Notes: generated from the sequence alone by a model not told the origin. Shown: positions 53,358 to 62,875, counted from the stretch's first letter. The stretch: DNA of 64,000 bases from Hyphomonas sp. (GCF_017792385.1 NZ_CP051230.1:3765004-3829003), one strand, 5' to 3'. Numbers and translations are program-made.

Positions 53358-54296
53358 ATGACTGCCATCGCGCCTCTTCAGCCCGGTCCGATCGATCTTG
53401 CCGCAAGTTTCCTGCGCAAGGGCGGGCTTGTGGCCATGCCGACAGAAACCGTCTACGGGCTGGCCTGCGACGCTGCCAATCCGGACGCGGTGGCCCGGCT
53501 CTATGCTGCCAAGGGGCGTCCGCACTTCAATCCGCTGATCGCACATGTCGCCACCCTGGACATGGCCCGGCGCGAAGCCGTCTTTTCGGAGACCGCTCTG
53601 GCCCTTGCCGAACGTTTCTGGCCCGGCCCGCTCACCCTCGTCCTGCCGGTCGCCGAGAGTGGCACTGTGTGTGACCTGGCGCGATCCGGTCTCGACACGA
53701 TCGCCATCCGCATGCCCGCCCATCCCGGCGCGCGCCAGCTGATCGCCGCCTTCGGCCGCCCGGTCGTCGCTCCGTCGGCAAACCGGTCCGGCCATGTCAG
53801 CCCGACCCGCGCCGAACACGTCAAGGCAGACCTTGATGGCAAGCTGGACCTGATCCTCGATGGCGGCCCCTGCACACAGGGGATCGAGTCCACCATCATG
53901 TCCCTGGTCAGCAAACAGCCCGTCCTGCTGCGCGCGGGCGCGGTGGACACGCCGACGCTGGAAGACTTCCTCGGTGTTCCCCTCCAGCGTCCCGGCAGCG
54001 CCGATGGAATTTCTGCGCCCGGCCAGTTGAAAAGCCACTATGCCCCGAACGCCAGGCTTCGCCTCAACGCCGACGCCCCGGAAGCAGGGGAGGCCTGGCT
54101 GGGCTTCGGGCCGGATGTGCATGGCGGCGCAAACCTCTCGCCCACCGGCAGCCTGACCGAAGCGGCCGCCAATCTGTTTGCCTTGCTGCGTGAACTCGAC
54201 TCGCGAGCGGACCGCATCGCCGTGGCACGCATTCCCGAAGACGGCCTTGGTGAAGCGATCAATGACCGTCTCGCCCGCGCTGCGCACCGGGAATGA
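53358..54296 (+). CDS. L-threonylcarbamoyladenylate synthase (Sua5/YrdC type)
   Basis: Makes threonylcarbamoyl-AMP for tRNA t6A37. The 312-residue protein has a YrdC domain (MPTETVYGLACDAANPDAVARLYAAKGRP, FWPGPLTLVLP, TIAIRMPAHP, APSANRSGHVSPT) and a C-terminal Sua5 domain with RPGSADGISAPGQLKSHYAPNARL. Length and C-domain fit Sua5 (TsaC2) rather than the short TsaC. Confidence 0.92.
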   Translation: MTAIAPLQPGPIDLAASFLRKGGLVAMPTETVYGLACDAANPDAVARLYAAKGRPHFNPLIAHVATLDMARREAVFSETALALAERFWPGPLTLVLPVAESGTVCDLARSGLDTIAIRMPAHPGARQLIAAFGRPVVAPSANRSGHVSPTRAEHVKADLDGKLDLILDGGPCTQGIESTIMSLVSKQPVLLRAGAVDTPTLEDFLGVPLQRPGSADGISAPGQLKSHYAPNARLRLNADAPEAGEAWLGFGPDVHGGANLSPTGSLTEAAANLFALLRELDSRADRIAVARIPEDGLGEAINDRLARAAHRE

Positions 54297-54354
54297 GACC
54301 GGCTTGCCAGATCGCCCCATCGAATTTTCGCGCGAAAAAGACTAGGCTTGCGCC

Positions 54355-55764
54355 ATGACACAGCTCAGCCCGGACTTCCTCACCGCCGCCAAGGACCTGC
54401 TCGGCTCCGCCGGATGGAGCATGGATTCAGAGGACCTCGACAGGGTGACGAGCCCGTGGCGCGGCACCTACAAGGGCAACACACCCTTCCTCGCCAAGCC
54501 GGCCACGACCGAGGAGACCGCCGCGCTGGTCAGCTTGTGCAACCGGCACGGCGTCGCCATGACGCCCCAGGGCGGCAATACGGGTCTGGTCGATGCCGGC
54601 ACGCCGCATGGCGAGATCTGCATCTCTCTGCAGCGCATGACGGCGATCCGCTCGGTGGATGCCTTCAACAATTCGCTGGTCATCGAGGCAGGCGCGCCGC
54701 TGGTCACCGCACAGCAGGCGGCGGACGAGGCGCGGCGGCTGTTTCCGCTCTCGCTCGGATCGGAAGGCACAGCCACGATCGGCGGCCTGATCTCTACCAA
54801 TGCCGGCGGCGTGGCGGTTCTGCGCTATGGCATGATGCGGGACCTGATCCTCGGCCTTGAAGTCGTGTTGCCGACCGGGGAAGTCCTGAACGGCCTGTCC
54901 GGCCTGCGCAAGAACAATACCGGTTATGATTTGAAACACCTGTTCGCCGGCGCAGAGGGCACGCTCGGCATCATCACGGCGGCGACGCTGAAACTGTTCC
55001 CGAAGGTCCAGCGCGCCAGCGCCTGGGTGACCTGCGAAACCCCGGACGATGTCGTGAAGCTCCTGTCGCTGGTCCGGGACCATGCCGGCGACACGGTGAC
55101 CAGTTTCGAAATCATTCCAGCCAATGCCATCGCCATGGTACAGGCAGATGTGCCGGGCACGCGCGATCCGCTGCCGTCGGACCTGCCTTGGCGGGTGCTG
55201 ATGGAAATCTCCATGTCGCGCACGGCGCATGCCCGCGACCTGCTGGAGGATGCGCTGGCCGCTGCCTATGAGGATGGCCTGATCCGGGACGCGATCCTGG
55301 CCGAGAGCGTCGCGCAGGCGGAAAGCTTCTGGCATATTCGCGAGACGATCCCGCTGTCCAAACGCGCCTATGGCACGGCCCTGAACCAGGACATCTCCGT
55401 CCCTGTCAGCCGCATCCCGGACTTCATCGAGGCGTGCAATGCCGCTGTGCTTGAAAAATACCCGACAGCTGAATTCGTCATTTTTGGCCATGTCGGCGAT
55501 GGCAATCTGCATTATTCCGTCTGCGAACCGGCGGGCGCCGAACACCCGGTCCTGAAAGGTCAGGACGAGGCCGTGTTCCGGATCATCTACGATCAGGTCA
55601 TGGCGTTTGATGGCTCCATCAGCGCCGAGCATGGTGTCGGCCGTCTCAAGCGCGATGAGCTGGAACGCATCCGTCCGCCCGCGGCCACGGCCACGATGCG
55701 CGCCATCAAGCGGGCGCTTGATCCGGAAAACCTGATGAATCCGGGCCGCGTCATCAAGACTTGA
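54355..55764 (+). CDS. FAD-linked oxidoreductase (GlcD / D-2-hydroxyglutarate dehydrogenase type)
   Basis: A 469-residue flavoenzyme oxidising a D-2-hydroxy acid. It has the FAD-binding PCMH domain (PQGGNTGLVDAG, SLGSEGTATIGGLISTNAGGVAVLRYGMMRDLILG) and the FAD-oxidase C domain with FGHVGDGNLHYSV and ISAEHGVGRLKRDEL. The substrate may be D-lactate, glycolate or D-2-hydroxyglutarate; the sequence alone does not decide. Confidence 0.9.
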   Translation: MTQLSPDFLTAAKDLLGSAGWSMDSEDLDRVTSPWRGTYKGNTPFLAKPATTEETAALVSLCNRHGVAMTPQGGNTGLVDAGTPHGEICISLQRMTAIRSVDAFNNSLVIEAGAPLVTAQQAADEARRLFPLSLGSEGTATIGGLISTNAGGVAVLRYGMMRDLILGLEVVLPTGEVLNGLSGLRKNNTGYDLKHLFAGAEGTLGIITAATLKLFPKVQRASAWVTCETPDDVVKLLSLVRDHAGDTVTSFEIIPANAIAMVQADVPGTRDPLPSDLPWRVLMEISMSRTAHARDLLEDALAAAYEDGLIRDAILAESVAQAESFWHIRETIPLSKRAYGTALNQDISVPVSRIPDFIEACNAAVLEKYPTAEFVIFGHVGDGNLHYSVCEPAGAEHPVLKGQDEAVFRIIYDQVMAFDGSISAEHGVGRLKRDELERIRPPAATATMRAIKRALDPENLMNPGRVIKT

Positions 55765-55831
55765 CCCTGCGGGGCCTTGCCTTCGGGCGGTATGACGTTA
55801 GCCTTGTCGCCAGAGTGGTGGGAGAAGAGAC

Positions 55832-56137
55832 ATGCGGACTTTCGCGCTGGGCTTCGGCCTGATGACCTTGCTTGCGGCATGCGCACCGGACTCGCCGATG
55901 GTTGGCGGTCCGTGCAGCTATGAATCCTCGATCATCACGGCCACAGTTGCCGAAGTCGAGGAAGACGGCGCGGTCTTCAACGGTCCGGAAGGTGAGTTCT
56001 GGGTCTCCGCATCCTATCTGGGCACACCGCCCAAGGTCGGCGACACACTGACCCTGCGCCTGGATCGCATTGTGGAGGGCACCTGCACACCGGAAATCTT
56101 TTCCGTCATCGATCCGGACAGCAGCGACGCCGACTGA
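55832..56137 (+). CDS. Small lipoprotein of unknown function
   Basis: A 101-residue protein with lipobox LLAAC (Cys17). A beta-rich body follows (SIITATVAEVEEDGAVF, EGEFWVSASYLGTPPKVGDTLTLRLDRIVEGTC) with two further cysteines. The pattern suggests a small OB-like barrel. It is 25 bases upstream of the next gene. Confidence 0.7.
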   Translation: MRTFALGFGLMTLLAACAPDSPMVGGPCSYESSIITATVAEVEEDGAVFNGPEGEFWVSASYLGTPPKVGDTLTLRLDRIVEGTCTPEIFSVIDPDSSDAD

Positions 56138-56162
56138 TCACCACATTGCGCAGGGCCGCGTC

Positions 56163-56804
56163 ATGAAACCTCCCACCTCGGTCAGCACACTGTCGGACTT
56201 TGGCCGGGCCCGCCTCTCGAAATCGTTCTTCATGCGGGACTTCCTGTTTTCCGACATTGCCGCCCTGCACGGCTTTGCAAACATTCCCGGGGATCCAGAT
56301 CTGGCCATCGCCGCCGGAACCCGGCTGTGTACCGAACTGCTCGAACCGCTCCAGGATGTGTTCGGCCGGGTCGCCATCCGATCGGCCTACCGGTCACCGG
56401 AAGTCAACGGCTTTGGCAACCAGATGCAGAAAGCCGGCAAGGCCGGATACAATTGCGCGTCAAACGAGAGCAACCACGCTCACCACATCTGGGACAGGCG
56501 CGACGCAGAGGGCAATATGGGCGCGACGGCCTGTATCGTCATCCCGGCTTTTCATGACGCCTTCTCCGGAGAAGGGGACTGGCAGAAGCTGGCCTGGTGG
56601 ATCCACGACCATCTGCCGTATTCGACGCTGTATTTCTTCCCAAAGCTCTGGGCCGTGAACATACAATGGCGGGAAAATCCTGTCCGGCAGATCGACAGCT
56701 ACACAAAGCCGAGGGGACGGCTGACTTCCCCCGGAATGCCAAACCACGCCGCATCGCATGAAGCAGACTGGGCCATCTTGCGGGACGTTTTCCCCGGCGC
56801 GTGA
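56163..56804 (+). CDS. Peptidase M15-like protein
   Basis: A 213-residue protein resembling alphaproteobacterial M15/D-Ala-D-Ala carboxypeptidase-like sequences: VAIRSAYRSPEVNGFGN, SNHAHHIWDRRDAEGNMGATACIVIP and WWIHDHLPYSTLYFFPKLWAVNIQW. His and Asp residues in these blocks could bind zinc, though the classic SxHxxGxAxD is not intact. No signal peptide is seen, so a cytoplasmic or structural role is also possible. It converges with mutL, 6 bases apart. Confidence 0.62.
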   Translation: MKPPTSVSTLSDFGRARLSKSFFMRDFLFSDIAALHGFANIPGDPDLAIAAGTRLCTELLEPLQDVFGRVAIRSAYRSPEVNGFGNQMQKAGKAGYNCASNESNHAHHIWDRRDAEGNMGATACIVIPAFHDAFSGEGDWQKLAWWIHDHLPYSTLYFFPKLWAVNIQWRENPVRQIDSYTKPRGRLTSPGMPNHAASHEADWAILRDVFPGA

Positions 56805-56810
56805 CGCAGG

Positions 56811-58721
56811 TCAGCCTCGCCGCCCGAACAGGCGTTCTATGTCGGCCAGTTTCAGTTCCACATAGGTCGGCCGGCCGTGATTGCACTGGCCTGAGTGCGG
56901 CGTGGCCTCCATCTGGCGCAGCAACGCGTTCATCTCCTCGCCATTGAGGCGACGACCGGCCCGAACCGAACCGCGGCATGCCATATTGCCCATCACTTCC
57001 TCGAACCGCTCCTTCAGGGCAAGCCCGGCATCATATTCGGCAAAATCATCGGCAAGGTCGCGGATCAGTCCCATCGCATCCATTTCGCCGAACAGGGCCG
57101 GGGTCGCCCGCACGCAGATCGCACCAGCGCCAAAGGGTTCAATCTCCAAACCGAGTTCAGCCAGTTCGTCTGCACGCTCCAGCACACGGGCGGCTTCGTC
57201 TTCGGAGAGTTCCACCACGTCCGGAATCAACAGCGCCTGCCGTTTCACGCCGCCAGCCGCCATCTGCCGCTTCATGTCTTCATAGACGAGGCGCTCATGT
57301 GCGGCGTGCTGATCGACAATGACGATCCCGTCCGCCGTCTGCGCCACGACATAGGTTTCGTGCAATTGCGCGCGGGCCACGCCAAGCGGAAAGTCGCCAG
57401 GCACGCCCTGCGCGGGCGTGGCCCCGGGCTCCACACGCGCCGAGGGGGCCCCATCGTGGCGAAAGACAGGGGGCGGGGCTTCGCTCAGCCCGTGCAGGGC
57501 CGCAGCGGACGGCGGCAGGGGCTGGTCCAGATCCGGCCCGACGGGTTGGCGATAATAGGACGAGGGCGAAGCCTGGCGTTCTGGTGCCGGCGGCACGGAC
57601 CAGAGATTCGGAGAAGTCGCCTCCTCGATCTTCACCTTGCCGAGGGCGTAGTTTGCTACGGTGGTGGAGGCCCGGTGCCCGGCCGCTGCTAAGGCATGGC
57701 GCAGCGCACCAATCATCAGCCCTCGCACATTCCCTGCGTCCCGGAAGCGGACTTCCGTCTTCGCCGGATGCACGTTCACATCGACATATTCCGGATCCAG
57801 ATCCACGAACAGGGCGGCCAGCGGGTGACGGTCCCGCGCCAGGAAATCCTGATACGCCGCCCGGATGACACCATTCAGCATCCGGTCCTTCACCGGCCGG
57901 CCATTGACGAACAGGAACTGCATCTGCGCATTGCCGCGGTTCAGCGTCGGCAGCCCGGCAAATCCGCTGAGGCGCACGCCTTCGCGTTCCGCATCGATTT
58001 CAAGGGCGTTCTCACGGAAGTCCCGCCCCATGATTGCGCCCAGCCTTGCCAATTGCCCGGCCGCACCTTCCGCTTCGGCGGCATATCTCAGGGAGTTGCG
58101 GCCATTGTTCTCCAGCGAGATCGCCACATGCGGATTGGCCATGGCCAGCCGTTTCACCGTGTCGGTCACGGCCATCGCTTCGGCGCGTTCGCCCTTCATG
58201 AATTTCAGCCGGGCGGGCGTTGCATAGAACAGGTCCCGCACTTCGATCCGCGTTCCGGTCTCGCCGCGCCCGGTAAACGCTGCCGGGCGGGGGCCTTCCA
58301 TCCGTCCGGCCTCGACAAACACTTCCGCAGCATCCTCGCCTGCGGCACGCGAGGAAATGCTGCACCGGCTGACGGAGGCAATCGACGGCAACGCTTCGCC
58401 GCGAAACCCCATCGTATGGATGTTGAGCAGATCAACCCGTCCGCCATCATCCGGGACGAGTTTTGACGTGGCGTGCCGCTCCAGAGCGACCAGCAGGTCA
58501 TCGGCAGACATGCCACAACCATCATCCTCGATGATGATCCGCTTCAGGCCGCCGGCCTCGATCGATACCGAAATGCGCCGCGCCCCCGCATCAAGGGCGT
58601 TCTCGACCAGTTCCTTGACCGCCGCAGCCGGGCGTTCGACCACTTCACCGGCCGCAATCCGGTTCACGACATCGGGGGGCAGCTTGCGTATTTCGGGGCG
58701 GGATCGGACGGAATCAGCCAT
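56811..58721 (-). CDS. mutL: DNA mismatch repair protein MutL
   Basis: Coordinates mismatch repair with MutS. The 636-residue protein has the GHKL ATPase domain (NRIAAGEVVERPAAAVKELVENALDAG, DDGCGM, TMGFRGEALPSIASV, GTRIEVRDLF). A Pro/Ala-rich linker leads to a C-terminal dimerisation domain. This carries DQHAAHERLVYE, matching the DQHA-x2-E-x4-E endonuclease motif, plus ACRGSVRAGRRL and CNHGRPT. The motif fits species without MutH. Start at ATG 58721; the open frame to 58997 is not conserved-looking. Confidence 0.95.
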   Translation of the reverse strand: MADSVRSRPEIRKLPPDVVNRIAAGEVVERPAAAVKELVENALDAGARRISVSIEAGGLKRIIIEDDGCGMSADDLLVALERHATSKLVPDDGGRVDLLNIHTMGFRGEALPSIASVSRCSISSRAAGEDAAEVFVEAGRMEGPRPAAFTGRGETGTRIEVRDLFYATPARLKFMKGERAEAMAVTDTVKRLAMANPHVAISLENNGRNSLRYAAEAEGAAGQLARLGAIMGRDFRENALEIDAEREGVRLSGFAGLPTLNRGNAQMQFLFVNGRPVKDRMLNGVIRAAYQDFLARDRHPLAALFVDLDPEYVDVNVHPAKTEVRFRDAGNVRGLMIGALRHALAAAGHRASTTVANYALGKVKIEEATSPNLWSVPPAPERQASPSSYYRQPVGPDLDQPLPPSAAALHGLSEAPPPVFRHDGAPSARVEPGATPAQGVPGDFPLGVARAQLHETYVVAQTADGIVIVDQHAAHERLVYEDMKRQMAAGGVKRQALLIPDVVELSEDEAARVLERADELAELGLEIEPFGAGAICVRATPALFGEMDAMGLIRDLADDFAEYDAGLALKERFEEVMGNMACRGSVRAGRRLNGEEMNALLRQMEATPHSGQCNHGRPTYVELKLADIERLFGRRG

Positions 58722-58872
58722 TCCTCCAGCATATCGCGATGCGGCGTGCTTGTCCCTGCCTGCCCGCAGGCCCGGCACGCCAGTGTACGCGGCGGCCACT
58801 TGACGCAGGCCGGTTGCCTTCCGCCCGGTTACCTCACAAAGTGCGGCCAGACCTTTCGGAGCCTGACCTGAC

Positions 58873-59412
58873 ATGAAGATGATTTCCTCCATCGCAATCG
58901 CCGCCCTTGTGGGGCTTGCTGCCTGTGGCGGCTCGGATGCCCCCGCAAATGAAACGCCTGCTGAGCCCGCTCCGGCCGCGGCCACCCCGGCCGCCACGCC
59001 CGCACCCGCGGCGCCTGCAACGGACGCCCCATCGCCCTTCGCGGCCCTGCCTGCACCCTACAACACGGCAGACTATGCGCGCGGCCGCCGGACATGGAAA
59101 CTCTGCCAGTCCTGCCACCTGACCGCCGAAGGCGCCGGCAATCTGGTCGGCCCAAACCTGCATGGCCTGTTCGGTCGCGAAGCCGGTACGCTGGACGGTT
59201 TTGCCTATTCTCCGGCCCTGCAGGAAGCCGATTTCGTCTGGACCCCGGAACAGGTCGATCATTGGCTCGAAAATCCGCGCACCTTCCTGCCCGGCAACCG
59301 CATGACCTTTGCGGGCGTCCGCAAGCCTGAAGACCGGATCGCGGTTGTCGCCTATCTGATGAGCGAAACCGGATATGACGCCGCCGCGATGCCGGACACG
59401 GCGGAGGAATAG
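58873..59412 (+). CDS. Class I c-type cytochrome, lipoprotein
   Basis: A 179-residue membrane-tethered electron carrier. Lipobox LAAC (Cys18), a long Ala/Pro/Thr linker (about 20-60), then a cytochrome c domain with heme site CQSCH (Cys78, Cys81, His82), NLVGPNLHGLFGR and the distal Met in NRMTFAGV. It resembles cytochrome c2/c552 of alphaproteobacteria. A 6-bp CGGAGG/CCTCCG hairpin covers its stop codon and may be a weak convergent terminator. Confidence 0.92.
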   Translation: MKMISSIAIAALVGLAACGGSDAPANETPAEPAPAAATPAATPAPAAPATDAPSPFAALPAPYNTADYARGRRTWKLCQSCHLTAEGAGNLVGPNLHGLFGREAGTLDGFAYSPALQEADFVWTPEQVDHWLENPRTFLPGNRMTFAGVRKPEDRIAVVAYLMSETGYDAAAMPDTAEE

Positions 59413-59422
59413 GCCTCCGGCT

Positions 59423-60112
59423 TCAGTGCCGGAAACTGACGGCGAGCAGCACGGCCTGCTCGTCGAACTCCCCGGCAAACTCCTGACGGTACCCCACGGC
59501 CAGATCGGCCCAGTCGAAATGATAGCCCAGCTTGGTCTCGTACTTGCTGGAATCGGCCGTGTCGCTACCGCGCTCGATCCATAACTGCTGGCCGAGGAAC
59601 AGATTCTGCCAGAGATCGACGCCATAGCCGATCTCTGCCCGGTGACGGACGCACCCGTCCTCGTAGCGCACCGACACCGCGTCCGCGAAGGCATGGAAAT
59701 TCCGTCCTCCGCGCAAGCCGGACAGGCCACCACTCACACGGATTTCCCCACCCCAGCTGTCACAGCCGAACACGCCGCCCACCGAATTGCCTTCCAGAAG
59801 GCCGGCCTCAACCCCGATGGCCCAGCCCTTGTGATCCACCAATTGGCGGCGCAGCGTGGCGCGCCAGGCCGTGCGGTCGAACTGGCTGCCCGCCGTTTCG
59901 TAGGCCACCGCTTCCGATTTCGCCGTCACAGACCAGCCGGGGGCCAGCCCATATTCGCCATAGAGTTCCACGCGGTTTCCGCGAATGCCTTCCAGTTCTT
60001 CCGCAGTTAGCACAGCCTGCGCATACCAGCCGCCTTCCGGCTGGGCCCACGGACCCGCCCATGCCGGGCCCGTCACGGCCATCGCCAGCAAGAAACATCC
60101 CGAACCCCTCAT
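59423..60112 (-). CDS. Putative outer membrane beta-barrel protein
   Basis: A 229-residue protein with a signal peptide ending PAWAG and an amphipathic beta pattern throughout (VELYGEYGLAPGWSVTAKSE, AIGVEAGLLEGN, AEIGYGVDLWQNLFLGQQLW, ADLAVGYRQEF), ending with aromatic AVSFRH. It looks like a small outer membrane channel or a plasmid-stability-like barrel, but no family is recognised. Two cysteines (FGCDSW, DGCVRH) may pair in a loop. Confidence 0.7.
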   Translation of the reverse strand: MRGSGCFLLAMAVTGPAWAGPWAQPEGGWYAQAVLTAEELEGIRGNRVELYGEYGLAPGWSVTAKSEAVAYETAGSQFDRTAWRATLRRQLVDHKGWAIGVEAGLLEGNSVGGVFGCDSWGGEIRVSGGLSGLRGGRNFHAFADAVSVRYEDGCVRHRAEIGYGVDLWQNLFLGQQLWIERGSDTADSSKYETKLGYHFDWADLAVGYRQEFAGEFDEQAVLLAVSFRH

Positions 60113-60197
60113 GGCATCGCAACCTAATCACGAAATCCAGGGTTGAAAACTCATTTCCGCTCCCGGCGTGCCGCAAAGATCGCATGTCGCACGCACG

Positions 60198-60230
60198 AAA
60201 AAGCCCCCACCTGACCAGGCGGGGGCTTTT
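60198..60230 (-). terminator. Rho-independent terminator of the MarR gene
   Basis: AAAAGCCCCC and GGGGGCTTTT form a strong GC stem with T-runs on both sides. It follows the MarR stop on the minus strand and can also act on the plus strand. Confidence 0.88.
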
Positions 60231-60253
60231 GCAAGACGCGTGAAGCGTGGCTC

Positions 60254-60748
60254 CTAGAGACGGAAACGGATCTGGTCTGACCAGAAACGCTCAAGGCGCG
60301 AGATGGTCTTGTTAAGCTGGGACAGGTCATCCGGACGGACGCTGGCGGTCGGCTCCAGGGCACCGGCCTGCTTTTCGAACAGGGCTTCGACCCGCTTGCG
60401 GACTTTGAGGCCGCGCTCGGTCAGGCTGAGCGTGACGGTGCGCTTGTCATCCTCGGAACGCGTCTGAATGAGATAGCCGCCTTCCTGCAGTTTCTTGACG
60501 TTGTAGGACAGGCTGGTGCCGGCAAAGGCGCCGCGAGCACGCAGAACAGACGCCGGGGCCTCGCCTTCACCAATTTCATAAAGCAGCAGGGCCTGAACAC
60601 CGGTCAGGGACCGTTCGCCGCCGCGCTCCAGATCGTCTTTGACAACATCGTGAAGACGACGGTGCGCCTGCTCAAGCAAAGACAAAGACTTCAGGAAGGA
60701 TTCACCAAGACTATTGTTCGCAGTTTCCTGCGTTTCTGCAATCATCAT
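60254..60748 (-). CDS. MarR-family regulator, LdtR-like
   Basis: A 164-residue winged-helix regulator. The body LTGVQALLLYEIGEGEAPASVLRARGAFAGTSLSYNVKKLQEGGYLIQTRSEDDKR matches the alphaproteobacterial LdtR/MarR group, which controls peptidoglycan cross-linking and stress in Rhizobiales. An ATG at 60748 follows GGTGAGT; a GTG at 60760 is the longer alternative. An inverted repeat just upstream suggests autoregulation. Confidence 0.85.
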   Translation of the reverse strand: MMIAETQETANNSLGESFLKSLSLLEQAHRRLHDVVKDDLERGGERSLTGVQALLLYEIGEGEAPASVLRARGAFAGTSLSYNVKKLQEGGYLIQTRSEDDKRTVTLSLTERGLKVRKRVEALFEKQAGALEPTASVRPDDLSQLNKTISRLERFWSDQIRFRL

Positions 60749-60771
60749 ACTCACCACCACTCAATTTATTT

Positions 60772-60798
60772 TACTCAACTTTTGTTGTAGTTTGAGTA
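60772..60798. promoter_or_regulatory. Inverted repeat upstream of the MarR gene
   Basis: TACTCAA (60772-60778) and TTGAGTA (60792-60798) are perfect 7-base arms 13 bases apart; another ACTCAA occurs at 60759-60764. The AT-rich context and position suit an operator bound by the MarR product itself. Confidence 0.5.
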
Positions 60799-60947
60799 GA
60801 AGTACAGCATCATTCCTAATGAATTGATAAGCATACCCTTTTCGGAAGACTAGAAGGTTAACAAACGGCCGAATACATTAACCGTTACTATTGCGTAACG
60901 ATTTAGTGGACCGCAGCCTTTCGTGAATTCAAATATTCGATTGCAGG

Positions 60948-61646
60948 TCAGGCAAACGTGTCGGCCATGCTCCGGGCCCCGTATTTCGGACTCGGGCCAT
61001 GCACATTCTCTTCTGGCCGGCTGTCGATGAACATGAAGACCAGCACGATCAGGCCGCCGATATAGGGGATCAGGTTCAGCAGATACATCCAGCCGGACAG
61101 GTCCTGGTCGTGGAACCGACGTACGGTGACCGCGATGCCGGGAATGATGGTGTAAAGCCACCAGAGGACCGTGAAGATCGGCAGGAAGTATCCATCGGAG
61201 TCATCCACGCCGAATACTGCCAGTGTCAGAATGGTGTCCAGTATGAGCGCAACAAAGAACGTCAGAATGTAGAACAGGATAAAGCCCCAATACTCCTGTC
61301 GGCGCGCGCGGCCATGGAACTGGAAGTAATTGGAGGACAGGCACCGGAGAAAATAGGTCCAGATGCCGTCACTCTTCACTGCCGGGATTCGGGCATAGGC
61401 CGGCGCCGCCGCAGCAGCCATGGGCGCCTGCGCCGGAGCAGCCGCTGCCGCTTGCGCCCCGCGCGGCTGAAGCAGGTAGATGTCACGCGCTTCATCGCCC
61501 ATGGCCACGAAATCAACTTCATGGCCCTGCACCAGCCGGTTGTCATCGCGCACCTGCGCCTGAGAGAATTTGTAGCGTGCGCCATCATCCCCAAGAATGA
61601 TGCCGAGCCCCTCGGCGGAATCCGCCTTCAAAACCTGTCCGCGCAT
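60948..61646 (-). CDS. DUF805 membrane protein with an N-terminal OB-like domain
   Basis: A 232-residue protein. Residues about 1-60 form a small beta domain (MRGQVLKADSAEGLGIILGDDG, then VDFVAMGDEARDIYLL), resembling the cold-shock-like domains found before membrane regions. An Ala/Pro linker follows, then DUF805 (FHGRARRQEYWGFILFY, VTVRRFHDQDLSGWMYLLNLIPYIG) with about four membrane helices. Function unknown. Confidence 0.82.
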   Translation of the reverse strand: MRGQVLKADSAEGLGIILGDDGARYKFSQAQVRDDNRLVQGHEVDFVAMGDEARDIYLLQPRGAQAAAAAPAQAPMAAAAAPAYARIPAVKSDGIWTYFLRCLSSNYFQFHGRARRQEYWGFILFYILTFFVALILDTILTLAVFGVDDSDGYFLPIFTVLWWLYTIIPGIAVTVRRFHDQDLSGWMYLLNLIPYIGGLIVLVFMFIDSRPEENVHGPSPKYGARSMADTFA

Positions 61647-61706
61647 GCCTGCTCCTGAATCGCCCCATCAAAACTGGCGGCACTATTTCAAGACAGGCAG
61701 CGGGGC

Positions 61707-62771
61707 TCAATCCCCAAAGGTCAATTCATCGGCCCCAAGCTGCTCGAAATATGCCGCGACATCTGCCTCGCTGACCTCCTCCAGCGTCGCGGGCTGCCAT
61801 TTCGGGTCATTGTCCTTGTCGATGATCACGGCGCGCACGCCTTCGAGGAAGTCATGGCTCTGCACCTTGCGCCAGCCAATGCGGTACTCCATCCGCATAT
61901 TGTCCTCGAAGGTTTCCATCTTTGCGCCTTCACGCACCTGGCGCAGCGCCACCTTCACCGTCTCCGGCGACTTGGTGCGAAGGGTAGCCGCCTGCTCCAC
62001 GGCCCAGTCATCGCCGGAAGCCTCCAATGCCGCGACAATCTCCTCGGCCGTCTCCCGGGCAAAGCACGCATCGATCACCTCGCGATGAGCCTCGAAACTG
62101 CCCGGCGGGACAGCATGGGTCAGACCCCGCAGGATCTCGTTCAGCATCTCGGCCGCGCCAACGGAGAAGTCGGCACTTTCCACCTGCTTCTTCAAATTCG
62201 GGATCAGTTCGGACGGCAGATAATGGGTCGCCACGCGCGCAGCCGCCACGTCCACACCCTTCAGGCGCGCACCGGTCAGGGCGAGCCAGGTACCAAGTTC
62301 GCCGGACAGTCGCGGCAGGAACCAGCCACCGCCGACATCCGGGAACAGGCCGATCCCGGTTTCCGGCATGGCGAACAGGGTGCGCTCAGTCGCAACGCGA
62401 TGGGAGCCGTGCACCGACAAGCCGACCCCGCCGCCCATCGTCACACCGTCCATGATGGCCAGCACCGGCTTGGGAAAAGTCTTCAGCGCGGCATTCATGC
62501 GGTATTCGACACGGAAGAAGGCCCGCGCCTCGCCGGCATCGCCTGCGCCACTTTCGGCCAGCATGCGAATGTCCCCCCCGGCACAGAACCCCCGCGTGCC
62601 GTCCTCATGATCAATCATGACCAGGTAGACGGTGGGATCCTCGGCCCAACGCTCCAGCGCCGCCAGAATCGTGTCGCACATCGGCGCATTCAGCGCGTGC
62701 AGCGCCTTCGGACGGGTCAGCGTGATGCGGCCCACACCGCGATGGACCTCGACCGATACCTCATTCGACAT
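61707..62771 (-). CDS. 3-hydroxyisobutyryl-CoA hydrolase (enoyl-CoA hydratase family)
   Basis: Hydrolyses 3-hydroxyisobutyryl-CoA in valine breakdown. The 354-residue crotonase-fold protein has FCAGGDIRMLAESG (oxyanion hole), DGVTMGGGVGLSVHGSHRVATE, the family signature ETGIGLFPDVGGGWFLPRL and the late MEYRIGWRKVQSHDFLEGVRAVIIDKDNDPKW. No other valine-degradation genes lie in the window. Confidence 0.92.
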   Translation of the reverse strand: MSNEVSVEVHRGVGRITLTRPKALHALNAPMCDTILAALERWAEDPTVYLVMIDHEDGTRGFCAGGDIRMLAESGAGDAGEARAFFRVEYRMNAALKTFPKPVLAIMDGVTMGGGVGLSVHGSHRVATERTLFAMPETGIGLFPDVGGGWFLPRLSGELGTWLALTGARLKGVDVAAARVATHYLPSELIPNLKKQVESADFSVGAAEMLNEILRGLTHAVPPGSFEAHREVIDACFARETAEEIVAALEASGDDWAVEQAATLRTKSPETVKVALRQVREGAKMETFEDNMRMEYRIGWRKVQSHDFLEGVRAVIIDKDNDPKWQPATLEEVSEADVAAYFEQLGADELTFGD

Positions 62772-62875
62772 GTTCTATCCCTTTGTCTCCGCCGGCCCGG
62801 GCCGGTCTCACTTTTACGGCCATACCCCTACAGGGGTCGCAGTCGGGATCAAGCCCGCAGCGCAAGGGAGAACAC

